This document shows, one piece after another, positions 1-12,000 of a DNA stretch of 64,000 bases. This DNA is from Geranomyces variabilis (Eukaryota; Chytridiomycota; Chytridiomycetes; Spizellomycetales; Powellomycetaceae). The position numbers and the translations under genes were made by a program. The stretch is from positions 61,428 through 125,427 of the forward strand of contig JADGJP010000051.1 in NCBI GenBank assembly GCA_027603065.1, in the 5' to 3' direction. How positions within the stretch are numbered: the stretch's first letter is position 1; each line of letters begins with the position of its first letter. The notes under the pieces are model-generated. The model made no database searches. It was not told where the DNA came from and saw only the letters and a program-made list of their open reading frames with translations.

Positions 1-1386
1 TTTCAGAGGATTGCTACGACGAGCGGAGGCAGCGGAGCGATGGCCAATGCCGAACCTGAAGAGTCCTCTGAGGACGAGGGGGCCATGCCGTCAACGGCAA
101 CCCCAATTGACGATGCGGCGACGCCTACTCCTGGCACGGCGCCGGTAATTGACGACCTGCATCCTCGTCAGCACACGCACCGGCCTCCGCCAATCCGGAC
201 CGGCGCCGAGCAATCTCGTCGACCGTCCGGGCGCGCACCGCGGAGCAGTAAGTCGCGGTATCCAAATTCGCAGATTCCGTCGCCGCTGTACTTTTCGTCC
301 GCTCACGATAGCAGACACCCGCCTCCAACCGCGTATCCAATGGTAAGTTTAAATGAAATGTGGAGATAGCAGTCGTGTCAAATCCGTCTACAAGTCTGAT
401 TTCTGTCCCTTTTTACTCCCGTCCATTTAACCTCCTCATAGCAGTCTCCGTATCCTTACGATCAGTATGCTCCATACCCGTATCTCATAACTCCGCAGCA
501 GCAGCAATATCAACTGCAACAGCAGCTGCAGGCCCAACAGCTTCAAGCTGCGCACCACATGCACCTCCAGCAGCAGATGCTGCAACAGCAACAGCAACAA
601 CAGCAGCACCAGCAACACCAACTGCTGCAAGAGGAGCATGATGCGCTTGCTGCCGAGCACCAGCACCAGCAACAGCACCACGCTGCCGCAGCGGCCGCAG
701 TTGCTAGCGCCCGGCTTCATGACCTGGACCACCCGTCCACGCCGGAGCCCCATCACCACCTGCAACAACAGCAACAGGAGCAACAACCGCAGGCGCACCA
801 CATAGCTCACCACTACCCTCCTCGCTCCGCCCACCCTCAGGAAGACACCCAGCACTCAGCTCACCACGACGTGCTGTCTCCGCACGCGGCTGCTGCCCAT
901 TTCGCCCACCTGCAGACCGCGTACCACCACCGCCCGTCACCGGACCCTTCGCAGCACCAACACCAGCACCAAGATCAGCCTCAGCATCATCACCAACAGC
1001 AGCAAGCGTTGCAAGCTCAGCCGCAGACGCCGCTGCTGCAACAGCAACAGCACCACCATGCGCAAGCGCTGCGCGAGTCTACACCCATGTCGGCGGTCGC
1101 GGCGGTCGCGGCGGCGGCTGCTGCTGCAGCTGGAAGAGGTGCCGCTGCGTCACCGTCTGTGCGTGACATGGCTATCGTCTCGCCGCTGCCGCGACACCCT
1201 CTTCCCCATTCGCCGTACTTTGAGAAACATGTGCTGCGTGTGGGCGAGGACGCCGGCGCGGGTGTTGCTGGTGGTGGCGACGGCGTTGGAGGTGGTGGGG
1301 CGCAGGCGGTGGGAACGGACCGGGATGGGAGCGGAGAACCTGACATGGAGTATACTCACGAGGAGATGGATGTGCGTCAGGACTAA
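1..1386 (+). CDS. 3' part of a Gln/His-rich, disordered protein (5' end outside window)
   Basis: Two exons are visible, <1..342 and 445..1386. The frame is open to the left edge, and the first six bases look like a 3' splice acceptor, so upstream exons probably exist. A Met at position 40 is only a possible start. The intron (GTAAGT...CAG) keeps the frame. The protein has a short Pro/Ser/Arg-rich stretch, then long Q, H and A runs, an Ala tract, a Gly/Val-rich stretch and an acidic C-terminus ending near EEMDVRQD. Such Q/H-rich composition is common in fungal transcriptional regulators and prion-like proteins, but no folded domain is visible and I give no function. Confidence 0.6.
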
Positions 1387-1897
1387 GAAAATACCGTGGC
1401 ACTGGAACAATGCCTTTTTTCGGCACTGGAGCTTTTCAGTTACCCTGAAGCAAACAATTTGGACGATGACCTATGAAGGGAGACAGGGAAGGGGAAAAGG
1501 GAAGAGCATGTGTTTTCTTACTATCTGAGACGCTGGCTGTGTCAAATAACAATGTCTGAACCTGAAGAGCGTCGCTGGTGTATTTTGGCATCTACCGTAG
1601 CTCCACGAACGTCGCGCTGTTCTTATGCTACAGAAGACCTCCACGTATTGCTGCTCACGGACAACGCCTGCCATTCTACACGGCGTGCTGGCAGCCTGTG
1701 CGCATTCACTTTGTGCCCTTGGGCGCTTGCGACTACATGATTCACTGAAGACCTGTTAAAGGCCGAGGTGGTGGGCACGTGTGTGACTCATGAATGCCGT
1801 ACCGGTAAACAGGTTCGTCGACTCAACTCCGACGCCACTTGTTCTTTTTAAAAAGACCATTTTCGTCTCTGCACATCTAAGACAAGAAACTCTCGCC
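1387..1897. other. Intergenic, nothing recognised
   Basis: About 510 bases between the Gln/His-rich gene and the GBP-like pseudogene. It presumably holds the 3' UTR of the first and a relic promoter of the second. No repeat or RNA gene was seen. Confidence 0.5.
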
Positions 1898-2822
1898 ATG
1901 GGCTCATTTTGCAGCAAAGGGCCATCATCGTCCTCGTCGAAGAAGAAAGGCCGAATCACACCAGACCCAAAACTGCCTCAACATGACAGCGTGCGTTCCG
2001 CGGACGTTCAGGCAACCGCAAACGTAGGCAACTCTACTTCCTCCTCTCCTAGTCAGCAAGTATATGACAGCCAGCAGCCCCGATGGGCGGACGAGAAAAA
2101 GACTCCGGAAAAGTATGGTATCCCTCCCAATCTTGCAAACGTTCCGAACCGGTTGCGCCGTCTGCACGAAGAACCCGTACAGCTGATCAAAGGCCTACAC
2201 GAGTGCCCAGTGTGCGCTTACCGACGAGGGGAAAAGCCTTCTGAGTGGCATCAGTAAGAATTTGTCAGTTATCGCAATTTCGGGTATTTTCCGTCATGGA
2301 AAATCCTTCCTGATGAATCAGATATACGAGAGCAAAAAGGCTTCGAGCTTGGATCAACAATGACAGGCTGCACGCGTGGAGACCAGTCCGAGAAAAAGGC
2401 TGGCGAGAAACTGCCCGATATACTGACCTTTTCCACTAGAGTTTTTGCTGGTAGCTGAGTCGTACATCAAGGCATTCAATGACAAGGCTGTCCCGACAAT
2501 CAGCAATGCGTGGGACTCACTGTGCAAGAGCGCTCGCAGCAAAGCCATGAAGACAATGGTTCAGCAATACAATGATGCAATGAGCGCACCGTTTGCGCTG
2601 CACGACACGCTGCCGGAACAACAAATCTTTGAGAACCACTGCGAGGCCCAAGCCGCCGCCGTGCGAGGCTTTGTCGATGCAGTCCTCGACAAGGACGCAC
2701 AGATCTTCATCGATGAACTCAAGGTGAGTTCATTTTTCCTGCTAGGCTGTTTATTGATTAACAAGCCCCACAATGCTCAGAATCATTTGGCTCGCTTCGA
2801 CGGCATTAAGGGGCATGAGTGA
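1898..2822 (+). pseudogene. Guanylate-binding-protein (GBP/GB1)-like GTPase, broken by frameshifts and an internal deletion
   Basis: The 5' ORF begins MGSFCSK, a likely N-myristoylation/palmitoylation signal, and runs to the GBP-type strand EPVQLI near 2180. Around 2235 the frame changes. The next frame carries a clear large-GTPase P-loop, GIFRHGKSFLMN (about 2289-2323). Around 2353 it changes again: the family-type GST stretch lies one base out of frame, followed by a stop near 2458. Most of the G domain is then missing. At about 2445 a new frame begins with the GBP hinge/helical signature AVPTISNAWD and continues to about 2723. A last GT-AG intron (2724-2780) precedes a short tail and TGA at 2820-2822. 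Introns cannot explain the lost G domain, so I read this as a decayed GBP-like gene. Single-base sequencing errors could explain a frameshift but not the deletion. Confidence 0.7.
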
Positions 2823-2825
2823 AGA

Positions 2826-3013
2826 TGAGTCACTGTGCATTGTCCGACGAGTTCGGACGGGGGCGGAGCTCCATGACGTCGGTTTGAGTTTAGTTTGGCG
2901 GTGCGTCATCTCTAGCGTGACGTCACGAAATGATGACTCGCATGTTCGTCGCTGTCGCTGTCGCCTCGCTGGCACCTGGCAGTGCTGGCACCGCTCACGC
3001 ACAAGTATAAAAA
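2826..3013 (+). promoter_or_regulatory. Promoter of the LEA-like gene: clustered bZIP sites plus TATA box
   Basis: Visible sites are TGAGTCA at 2826-2832 (AP-1 type), TGACGT at 2874-2879, GCGTCA at 2903-2908, the perfect CRE TGACGTCA at 2918-2925, and ATGACTC at 2933-2939. TATAAAAA follows at 3006-3013, about 100 bases before the start codon. The cluster implies control by a CREB/ATF or AP-1-like factor. This is inferred from motifs only. Confidence 0.65.
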
Positions 3014-3111
3014 GGCAAGACCCCGTGGCCGGGTCTCCTGCTTTTCCATCAACAAACAACACACACACACACAAAACAACCCTCTCTTTTCTTCGTCTTA
3101 TCCCTCAAAAC

Positions 3112-4353
3112 ATGGAATCCGCAGACCACAACATCCAGAACGTTTACCTCAACGCCGACGCCAAGCTCGACGCCGCACACCAGGTCGCCCTCGACAACGC
3201 CAACCAGACCATGGTCGGCAAGCAGGTCGTGCCCGAGCTTGTTGCGGCCGCGGCTGCCAGCGAGGACCACAGCCTCTCGCACGGTGACAAGGCGTCTATC
3301 GAAGCGAAAGCTGCGTACAACAAGGCCGCCGAGAGCGTAAACTTGCTCGGAGCTGCGGCTATTGACGGCCACCACCACGTTGGCCAGAAGACGTCTGAGA
3401 CGGCTGCCAACACTTTGGCTGCCGCCCAAAACACTGCCAACAACGTGTACAACTCGGCTGCCAACGCTGCTTCCAATGCCAGCGTCGCTGCCCAGAACAC
3501 CGCCGCCAACGCGTACAACTCTGCCGCGACTACCGCCTCGAACGCTTCCGCAGCTGTCCAAAACACCGCGGCCAACGCATACAACTCGGCCGCAACTACC
3601 GCCTCGAACGCTTCCACAGCTGCCCAAAACACTGCCGCTAACGCCTACACCGCGACTCGCGACACCGCCGTGCCTGTCGCCCAGGCTACAGGCCAGCAGG
3701 CCGCCGCCGCCCAGCAGCAGACCTCCAACGCTATCGGAAGCGCCGCCCAGAGCGCACAAAACCTCGCCCAGGCCGCGCAAGTTAAGGCCGGCGAGACCAT
3801 CGCCCAGGCAAAAGAGATCGGCACCGCGGCGTTGAACACCACCAAGGCTTACGCCAACCAAGCCGCGGCTGCTGCGGCGCCTGTTGTCGAGACCGTCAAG
3901 GCGTACGCTGTTGCAGGCGCTCAGACTGCGGGTAACGCATACGAGTCGGCCAAGGGAACCACGGCGCGCACTCTCGACTCTGCCACGCAGCAGAAAAATG
4001 CGGCGCTCGCGTCTGCGTCGTCGGCGGGTGCCACTGCGCGCGACACTGCTGCCGCGACTCCCGGCATGGCGGCTTCCACCCTCGCGACTGCCAAGGACAC
4101 CGTCCTGAACGCGGTCCACACCGCTGAGGAAATCGGTGCCAAGGTTGCGATTGCTGCGTACAACACGGCCGCGAACGCTGCGACTACCGCTTCCACAGTC
4201 GCTGGTTCTGCGATCAACACTGCTCGTGGTGCGGTCGGCATGGGCGCAACTCCCGCCGCGGCTGTCCACACTCAAGAGCCTGTCGAGAAGGTTGTTGTTG
4301 TTGAGAAGGTTGAGCCGGTACTCCTTGTTGAGGAGTCGGTTATCTTGCAGTAG
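3112..4353 (+). CDS. Ala-rich LEA-like tandem-repeat protein
   Basis: Single exon, 413 residues. The ATG at 3112 is chosen because it follows a TATA box by about 100 bases and the upstream frame overlaps promoter sequence. After a non-repetitive N-terminus of about 85 residues (MESADHN...), the protein consists of Ala/Asn/Thr-rich repeats of roughly 21-22 residues, with units like AAQNTAANAYNSAATTASNA repeated nearly exactly three times and then more degenerately. The C-terminus is Val/Glu-rich (VEKVVVVEKVEP). It has no signal peptide, membrane segment or Cys. Low-complexity, predicted amphipathic repeats of this kind occur in group-3 LEA and other desiccation proteins. That assignment is by composition; a lipid-droplet coat-like helix is an alternative. 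Its CRE-rich promoter fits a stress or spore gene. Confidence 0.7.
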   Translation: MESADHNIQNVYLNADAKLDAAHQVALDNANQTMVGKQVVPELVAAAAASEDHSLSHGDKASIEAKAAYNKAAESVNLLGAAAIDGHHHVGQKTSETAANTLAAAQNTANNVYNSAANAASNASVAAQNTAANAYNSAATTASNASAAVQNTAANAYNSAATTASNASTAAQNTAANAYTATRDTAVPVAQATGQQAAAAQQQTSNAIGSAAQSAQNLAQAAQVKAGETIAQAKEIGTAALNTTKAYANQAAAAAAPVVETVKAYAVAGAQTAGNAYESAKGTTARTLDSATQQKNAALASASSAGATARDTAAATPGMAASTLATAKDTVLNAVHTAEEIGAKVAIAAYNTAANAATTASTVAGSAINTARGAVGMGATPAAAVHTQEPVEKVVVVEKVEPVLLVEESVILQ

Positions 4354-4852
4354 ATTCGTCGTCCTAGCATCATCACCACATTTTTGCGCCTTCCCCCATG
4401 CTCTTTCCTCTCTCGTGAAGATATACCCCTCCATCATTGTCGTACATACATTGTTTAATTAAAATTTTTGAGTCCTTGTACAAAACGTTTGCCTTGATTT
4501 ATCGAGAGGTTTGAGCGCGTGGAAAGCCAAGCGGATAGCTGGCTACCACCCGCCGCGTTACTTCGCTGGCAATCTCCTTCCAGGTTATTCGAGAGTGAGA
4601 AATTGCGAGCGATTCTGTTACTCGAGAGTGAACATTGCGAGCGACTTTGTGCAAACATAATTGAATAGGCAAATTGCTTTTTCGGTGTGGGAAGCAATGG
4701 TTATCTGTAATATATTGCAAGAGGAGTTCTGAGACGGGGTCTACGTCAATCTCCTTTGCTAATCGAATGCTTCCAACGACCTTTTCTTTTCATTGCAAAA
4801 CAAACGCATCAGCCCTCCTCGGCTCTCCTGCTGTAACGCTCCGGCCACGCTT
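4354..4852. other. Convergent intergenic region
   Basis: The 3' ends of the LEA-like gene (+) and PEX13 (-) face each other here. A short near-repeat is visible: ATTCGAGAGTGAGAAATTGC at 4587-4606 and CTCGAGAGTGAACATTGC at 4621-4638. Nothing else was recognised. Confidence 0.5.
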
Positions 4853-6422
4853 TTATCCGTTGAGAAACGACGGGCCAAAATCCTCGTCGTCAAACGGTAA
4901 AGGCATCGGCGGGTGACGCATCATCATCGGATTTGGTTGTGGTGCGTTTGCGCCGTAACCGTTGAATGACTGCGGGTCGAACGCAACTGCTGGTGCTGAC
5001 TGCTGCTGTGGGGTGGCAGTCACGGGCTGTTTTTGCGCCGCCGCAGATATCGCTGGCTGTTGCTGCGACGACGTCGCGGGTACCGGCGAAGCGCCGCGAG
5101 CAGACGCGGGTGTTGCTGAAGAAAGGGACGAGACTGGCACCAATCCTGGACCTTGCGGCGCTTTAACGATCAGCTCAACATAACTTGCAGGGAACATGCC
5201 CATTTCGCCCGATTGCAGACGACCCCGCCACCACGGGCCTGGCTGGCCCGTCGCCGGATCCAACTTGCTCAAGATCGCGATAATCGTCCCCTTCGCGAAC
5301 GATAGCTCGTTGGGTGTCTCGGCTTTGAAGTCAAACAGCGCGCGGCAGAATTCCAAATCACGGATCTGGCTCGGTTGTAACGGCAAACCGTCCGGTCCGA
5401 CGAGACCCGCCGCCGCTGCGCCTGGCGCAAGCCCACCCGCAGCGGTCGCAGCCTCCAGCCGCTGTCGTTGCAGGCGCTGATACAGCTTTGAAATCAGCCA
5501 CGGGATACCGACCGTGAAAAACAGGAAAACCCAAAGCGGTTTTTTACTCCGCTTCTTGTTTTCCTCAAACGCCTTCAACCCTTCCGCATTCAAGCCCGCG
5601 GTATCGACAGGCACAGGCTGTCCCGTCAGCCGACACGCCACACGGCGCGCTAACCGATACAACGACACCAGCGAAAACAGCTGCCCAAGGTACTGCCTCA
5701 GACTTCCAAACTGCTCCGCAACGCCCACCATAGCCATAAAACTCGAATGCGTCGCCATAAATGTCGATTCCAGCATTTGCGCAAATCCGCCAAAAGCCTG
5801 CACGATCGAGTCGAGTGTGTTGAATGTCGCTTGTGTTGATTGTTCCATTTGTGCGGATAGTGGCATGTCTCCGGGTCCACCGCCGTAAGGTCCTTGTCCA
5901 AATCGGCCGGCGCCGTACCCGCCACCGCCGTATGCGCCGCCACCGAAACGGCTGCCATATCCTCCATACCCGCCGCCGTAAGATGAGCCGTATGAGGATC
6001 CGTACCCGCCGTAACCCGTTGCACCGTAACCGGTCGTGCCGCCGTAGCGAGAGTACGGCGAGGAATATGAGTTGCCGTAGGTGCTCCCGTATCCCCCAGC
6101 GCCGTAACCTGCTCCGCCCATCATTCCTGGCGAATTGTAACCGGTGCCGTATCCTAAAGTGCAAGCGAGGGTTATATTAGCCCCTGGACCACGTTAACTT
6201 ATTCAGGGTCATCACACACGCATGCATACCTTGTCGATTTAATGCCTGGTTTGTAACCATAGCAGGCGCAGCACTCTCCGGCCGCGCGGGCGGCGTCGCC
6301 TGTTGTGCAGCAGCGCTAGTCGTTGTTGTTGTCGAAGCTCCGGTAGCAGGACCCGTTGTGGTACCGGCCGGCTGAGAGGCGCCAGCTCCGGCCCGCTCCC
6401 ACGGTTTTGGCGGCGATGGCAT
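4853..6422 (-). CDS. PEX13: Peroxisomal membrane protein Pex13 (docking complex, SH3)
   Basis: Exons 6422..6230 and 6153..4853; 497 residues. The N-terminus is the Pex13-typical MPSPPKPWE, which decides the start. Next come a Ala/Thr/Pro-rich linker and a Gly/Tyr-rich region of YGG repeats, then the conserved helical domain, a hydrophobic span PLWVFLFFTVGIPWLISKLY, and an SH3 domain beginning ALFDF with the WWRGR and GMFPASYVE signatures. The C-terminal tail is Gln/Pro-rich and longer than in yeast. Pex13 sits in the peroxisome membrane and docks Pex5/Pex7 receptors with Pex14 during matrix-protein import. The intron lies after NRQ, inside the low-complexity region. Confidence 0.93.
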
Positions 6423-7092
6423 GATAAGGATGATAGGTGGTATGCAGAGAGACGAGAGAGCTGATGTAGTTTGTAAGGGTATGGGATATCGACAAGGGAA
6501 GGGATTGGCTAGACGCAGGAAGAAAGAATCGTTGACGAAAGAGTGCAGTCTCGTCGGGTCAAAGAAAGCGCCGCCTCTCCCATCACGCGGAGGGTCGCTC
6601 ACGTAAGCGCTCTCCGCCACTATTGTAACCGAACACAGCGCATCACCTCGTTAGGCGTTTGTATACCAGATCAGCCCGCTGCGACTGAGCTAGCGCGACT
6701 CTTGCCACAGCAAGCGCTTCTTTCAAATTCGTTCAGGGTCATCCTACTATCCTGCCGGAATTCGGATTTGCTTGCGGCTGGCACTAAGAATGGAAATCGA
6801 CTTAAAGCTATTACATTTGCCCGCATTTGTAAAACGGAAATGTCCGAAATCCGACAGCCTCCCGCAAGTGCACGCCACGAGTATACACGCGGGAAACATC
6901 AGAACACAGGAGACAAACCACTCTGTGGCCATCACGCGGAACTCCGGATCCCAATATGATGAGCCTTGCGCCTGGCTAAGGCTTCATACATATTGCCGCC
7001 GCCGTTAACATCGTAACATCGCCGGCGACCGACCAACACGACTTCGACTTCCACTTACCAGCCTTTCTCGACCACTAGTGTCAAATTTAATC
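6423..7092. other. Divergent intergenic region between PEX13 and the SDR gene
   Basis: About 670 bases that must contain both promoters. No TATA box, repeat or RNA gene stands out. Confidence 0.5.
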
Positions 7093-8404
7093 ATGGCACC
7101 ATCGACATCTGCCGTTCCAGAACACTTCGTCGTCCCAGACTGCACACAGACCAAGTTTGACTTCAATCCTACCCCTGCGCTGCTCACAGGCCGAATTGTT
7201 GTGGTGACCGGCTCTAATGTCGGCTTGGGTCTCTGGACAGCAATCCACCTGGGCAAGCTTGACCCAAAATTGTTGATTTTGGCCGTCCGCACCCCATCCA
7301 AGGGCGAGACTGCTAAGAAGGAAATTGCTGAGAAGTCGGGCTTGGCGGCTGACAGAATTTCAGTGTGGGAACTTGATCTTTCGAGCTTTGACAGGTGTGT
7401 GTATTGAATGAAAACGGCACGCCGGGTTTTGTGTGTTTGATCAATAACTTCTTTGCATGCCCAGCGTAAAGGCATTCGCCGCGCGAGTAAACTCATCACT
7501 CCCACGTCTCGATATCCTCTGCGAAAATGCCGGCATTGCAAGCTTCGACTGGCAAACCACTGCGGACGGCTGGGAAGCTCAGTTCCAGGTCAATGCCTTG
7601 TCGACCGGCCTGTTGGGAGTTTCCCTGCTGCCGCTTCTCGCCAAGACAGCAAAGCTGCAATCTGAAAATGGCATGAAGGATTTCAAACCCCATTTGGCCA
7701 TTGTCGGCTCTGGAAGTGAGGGCATGGAAACATCCTTATCGGCAAACCCTTCGTTCCTGGCTAAATTTTTTACCTTTTAGTCCACTCGGCGTTCACGTAC
7801 GAGAAGAACAGCGCAAAGTCTCTGCTCACTGACTTCAACAACCCGGCCTCGCCAAACGCGAAAGAGCGTTACGCATTCACGAAGTTGGTGGACAACTACC
7901 TGGCACGCAAGATTTCTCGCCTTCCTGATGCCCAAAACGTTGTCGTGACGGCCATCAACCCGGGACTGTGCATATCGGAACTTGTCCGCAACGCTCCCGA
8001 GGATATGAAGAACAACTTGAGGTCCAAAGCCATGCCAACTGAGGAAGGCGCTAAGAATGTGAGTTGGGTGGTTGGTCTCTTAAGGGACTGGAGAATATGT
8101 AAGGAGATGCGTTTGCTTACGGTTTAAGGCTCTTTTTTTGTTGGTACAGATTGCGTGGGCTTCGGTGGCTGACTTGAAAGAAAAGGGCGCTTACATTGAC
8201 AAGTTGGCGGTCGCTGAGTAAGTGTTGTCAGTTCAAAACAGCAAGCGTTATTCAACCGGACATTGACTCAAACCTCTCTCCCCCAGACCGTCGCCTTTCA
8301 GTTTGAGCCCAGAGGGACTTGAGCTTGAAGACAAGCTCTGGAACGAAATGGTGGATCTATGGATTAAGACTGAACCACGCGTTAAGGGGGTCCTGGCTAA
8401 GTGA
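7093..8404 (+). CDS. Short-chain dehydrogenase/reductase (retinol-dehydrogenase/WWOX-like)
   Basis: Five exons: 7093..7394, 7465..7715, 7781..8058, 8150..8217 and 8287..8404; 338 residues. Visible classical SDR features are the cofactor loop TGSNVGLG near residue 38, the structural ENAG motif and the catalytic YAFTK (YxxxK), followed by NPGL. The expected active-site Ser strand is LAIVGSG, with an intron directly after it. There is no signal peptide and no clear membrane anchor. Such fungal SDRs use NADP(H) to reduce or oxidise carbonyl or alcohol substrates, often lipids or secondary metabolites; the substrate cannot be read from the sequence. Start chosen at the first ATG (MAPSTSAVP). Proximity to PEX13 gives no firm functional link. 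Confidence 0.88.
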
Positions 8405-9020
8405 AGCATTACAGAGCTCACAGCTGCTGTCTTGAGGCCCTCCAGAGCATTCAATCGTCGTATATGCTGGCGGAATGGCTCTTTTACACATAGCGTACCG
8501 CGTAAGCCATGAGAATGCGAAAATTATTGTCATCTTGTTGTTCAAATAACATACATCATCATTTTGCTGAGCCGCATCCCCATTTCCAGTTTTCTCTGTA
8601 GCGCCGTGACTTCCAATTCTTTACTGTCGAATTGCGGGATCGGCGAAGCAACAAAGACAAGCAAAAGCTGCTAAAATGGGAAAACTCCCGTCATAAAACA
8701 AACATAAAATCAGCGGTAGCGCAGACGGTCGAGCAATGTGCAAGCCTTTTTCTGGAAAACAGATGCCGTTTGAGGAGAAGTGCTGCGATGCGCATACTAA
8801 CTTTCGCAGTGGCATATCGATGGTTCATCGTGCCCGGAAGGTTTCTAAAATATGCGTCGGAATATAAAGCAAGACATGCCCTTCTGGAGTACTTTGCTTT
8901 TTTCGATAATCTTGTTTATCAAGCGCTACTTATGTTAAGTACACATAGCCATTCCACGGGCTGAAGTTACAGATATTTACAAGGCGATCTTTCTGCTCGT
9001 CTGTCCCGCAATCAAATGCT
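8405..9020. other. Convergent intergenic region, nothing recognised
   Basis: AT-richer than the flanking genes. It holds the 3' ends of the SDR (+) and the large orphan gene (-). Confidence 0.45.
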
Positions 9021-12000
9021 TTAGCTCTTTGCGACGCCATGGGGCAAATTGGTACACAGCTCGACATCATATCGAAGGAAATCCAGCAGGTCCTTGAATG
9101 GCGCTTGGATGAGCTCTACAGACCACGAAGTCCTCTCAGATCCAGACGGAGAAGCGCGAGGCAGTCTGATCTGGCTCACTTGCTGCACTAGCGCCGTGCA
9201 TGCCTTGGCCACGCGCACGCGACGTTCAGCATGAGCGGGAGGAGTATTCAGCAGCATTTGCAAAAGCATACCCACCGTCTCGCGCAGACGGATGGCGTAC
9301 GGGTGGCGTGCACAGAGGGCGGCGCAGGATTCCTTTTGCCCTTCCGGCGCTGATTCTAGCACCTGCAGAAGCACCTGCAATGAAAGGCTGGCATAAAGGC
9401 GCGGGATCACAGAAAGCTGCCACTCGCTTGTCTCGTCTAGGGCCACGCGCCTCGGCACGGCGACTGGCACAGCGGCATCGTGGGACAATCGTTCCGTTGC
9501 GTCTTCGACGGTGATTGCTTGCACAAGCATTCGATGCAGACGTTCAATTGACTCGTCGTCCGGCATGCCCGCCACGGCATCGCAGAAAAGGAACTGTTGG
9601 AGCTGCGCGACGACGCGCACGAACGGGTTCCGACAGACTGCGCTCAGCTTGTTCATGAGCGTTTCCATGCGCTTGCGCGTCTCACGCGTTTCGTCAAAAG
9701 GCCCGGTGCCCACATTCCTCAGCTTTAAGTGAAAGTGGCCAAATGACTGAGGGTCTTCCCAGCCCTTGGGCGCCGTGTCGCGCAGCAGGTCGCTGATTTG
9801 AGCCGTGTACCTCATGGGTTTGAACAGCAACAAAAGTACATCCTCATCGACCTCGCGCGTCTCGGCCTCCGCGACCAGATCTTCAAAAACGGTCCACACT
9901 AGCGCTTGCGTGTCGGGGCGCCCGTTAACTGTGTTCACGGCCATGCTAACCACATCGTGCCGCACGTCCGTTGGCATTTCGGTGCCAACTCGGTTGCGCT
10001 GCTGCCACTCGGCAAGGAACAGGTCACGCGCCACAGGGCTTTTGCCGCTGCATTCAAACAACGTCCTCATAATTTGCTTGTGAAGGAAGAACCGGATGGC
10101 CCAGCGGCGTCGCGGCTCTAGCAACACACGCAAGACCGCCACGGTGCGATCGACGGGAGCCCAGAGGTTGAGGTTGGTCAGAATCTTCGCGGTTGTACGC
10201 TGCGGCGCAGAGGCAATCGTATTCGGGTCCAGCAGAAAAGCGAGCACGAACCAGGCAGCATCCGTGTCAAACACGCGAAGAATCACGCTTTCCAGCAGCA
10301 GGTCCACGGCATTATCGACCGGTAAGTCTTCTTTAACAGGGTTGGACCTTTGTGCTAGAGCGCCAGCGGCCGCGGGAGTATCAGCAACAGTAATGTCTCC
10401 AAGCTGCCGTGGGGACGTTCCCGTTGTCTGTGACTGGCCACCCTCCGTAGCTTGCTTTTCCTTCGCGTCCTTTTCAGCCTGTCTCTTGGTGCGCTGCGCA
10501 ATCAAAGCGTGCAGTCTCCTCAGCAGCGCGATGACATCGAGATGAGACGCAGCAGGTGACTGCACAAACTGGGTGATGGCTTCCGAGCGTATCGCCGGGG
10601 GTAACTTCTGGTTCATAGCGCGCTGCATCAACTGCTGGGTGAAAGTCTGCATGGCCGTCGCAGTCAGCGTCGCAAGCTGCGCCGAGGTGAGTGGGAAAAA
10701 TACATCCTCTGCCGCGAGCTTAGGCGGCAGCATAGCGACATTTTTCGACCCGTCGGATTCACCGCTGACTTTCATTTGTTCATCAAAGACGCCAAACAGC
10801 TCACCGCGCGTCTTGCCGAGGTAAGAACTGAAGATGTCGTCACGTACGCCGAGCAAATCGGACCACACCTCATGTATGGCGCTCGGCGACAGGGCGAGCA
10901 AATCTCGGAGTATTGTCGCCGCACGCTCAATTGTGTCGGCCTTGTCGGCGAGGATGCGTTGGGTCTTTGTGGCGTTAGGCCGACCAGACAGCATTGGGGC
11001 ATGCCGCAACGGAACGACGTTGGCCACCAAGTAGCCGATCTCTGGTAACGCAAGAGAGCTCAGCGTGCCAATCTTGCCCTTATGCAGGTACATCTGGGTC
11101 CAGAGCGTACGCAATGCACGCGCTTCGAAACCTGCGCATCGGTGGACGGCCGATGCGAACAGCGCGGAGCACGCTTGTGAAAGCGGGGCCAGTTCGTACC
11201 AAGCGGCTCCAGGAGGATAAAGACCGCGAACGGTGTTGAACAGAGTGTATGTCTGATTGAAGTGAGCCGGGAAAAGCGTGTGCGAGGCGAGTGAGGAATC
11301 CGCCACCGTGGATACCACTTGGTCGAAAAAGGACACCAGCATGGGCACCGACGTCCAGCGCACGCCGCAAAACGCTATCAGCCGCTCAATGCAGCGTAGA
11401 GTAACGCTCTTGTACGCCCGTGCAGTAGTCGTCAAAGTCGCCGCGGCTGCTGGTCCTACCTCCTCCTCGGCCGGTGGGAAGAAGACGCCGTTCACTAGAA
11501 AGTCCACAGCGCGCACCGGCGTCTCGTCCGCCTGCTGATGTCGCTGCGCCATAATCGTCGAACAGAGCAGTTCGACCGCCTGCTCCGGCGTATAGAGCTC
11601 TTCGGGCGCTGCATGCACGTGACGCTTGGTGCGATACACCTCTTGGCGGAAGCTTGCAAAGATTTCTTTACCGCCCTTCACGCCGTTCAAAACGGCAACC
11701 TGCAGCTGACCATTCAACACTTCCTCCGTAACGGAATTTTGACGCGAAAAGACTCTGTTTTCGATCGGCCACACGTACGTGCGGGCCGCATCCTCGCCGC
11801 CCTGTGCGCGCAATAGCACCATATCCATCGTCAAGCCACATGTAAGCCACGCACGACGGATAGACAACAGCGGAGGTCCGACATGCGAGATTGCGTTCGT
11901 GATCAACGAGTGTGCCAGAGATTTGAACCTCCATGTGGCGACTGAGTCGCGTGTTGACAAGTCATCGCGCAAAATCTGAACCAAGGCATCCGTCATTACC

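Noticed and set aside
436-855. Minus-strand Leu-rich frame opposite the Gln/His-rich gene
   Set aside because: Poly-Leu arises from reading CAG repeats backwards; no family or start context.
3049-4437. Long minus-strand open frame (462 codons) opposite the LEA-like gene
   Set aside because: It mirrors the GC-rich repeats of the plus-strand gene, reads as Gly/Arg/Ser/Val-rich noise and has no motif or splice support.
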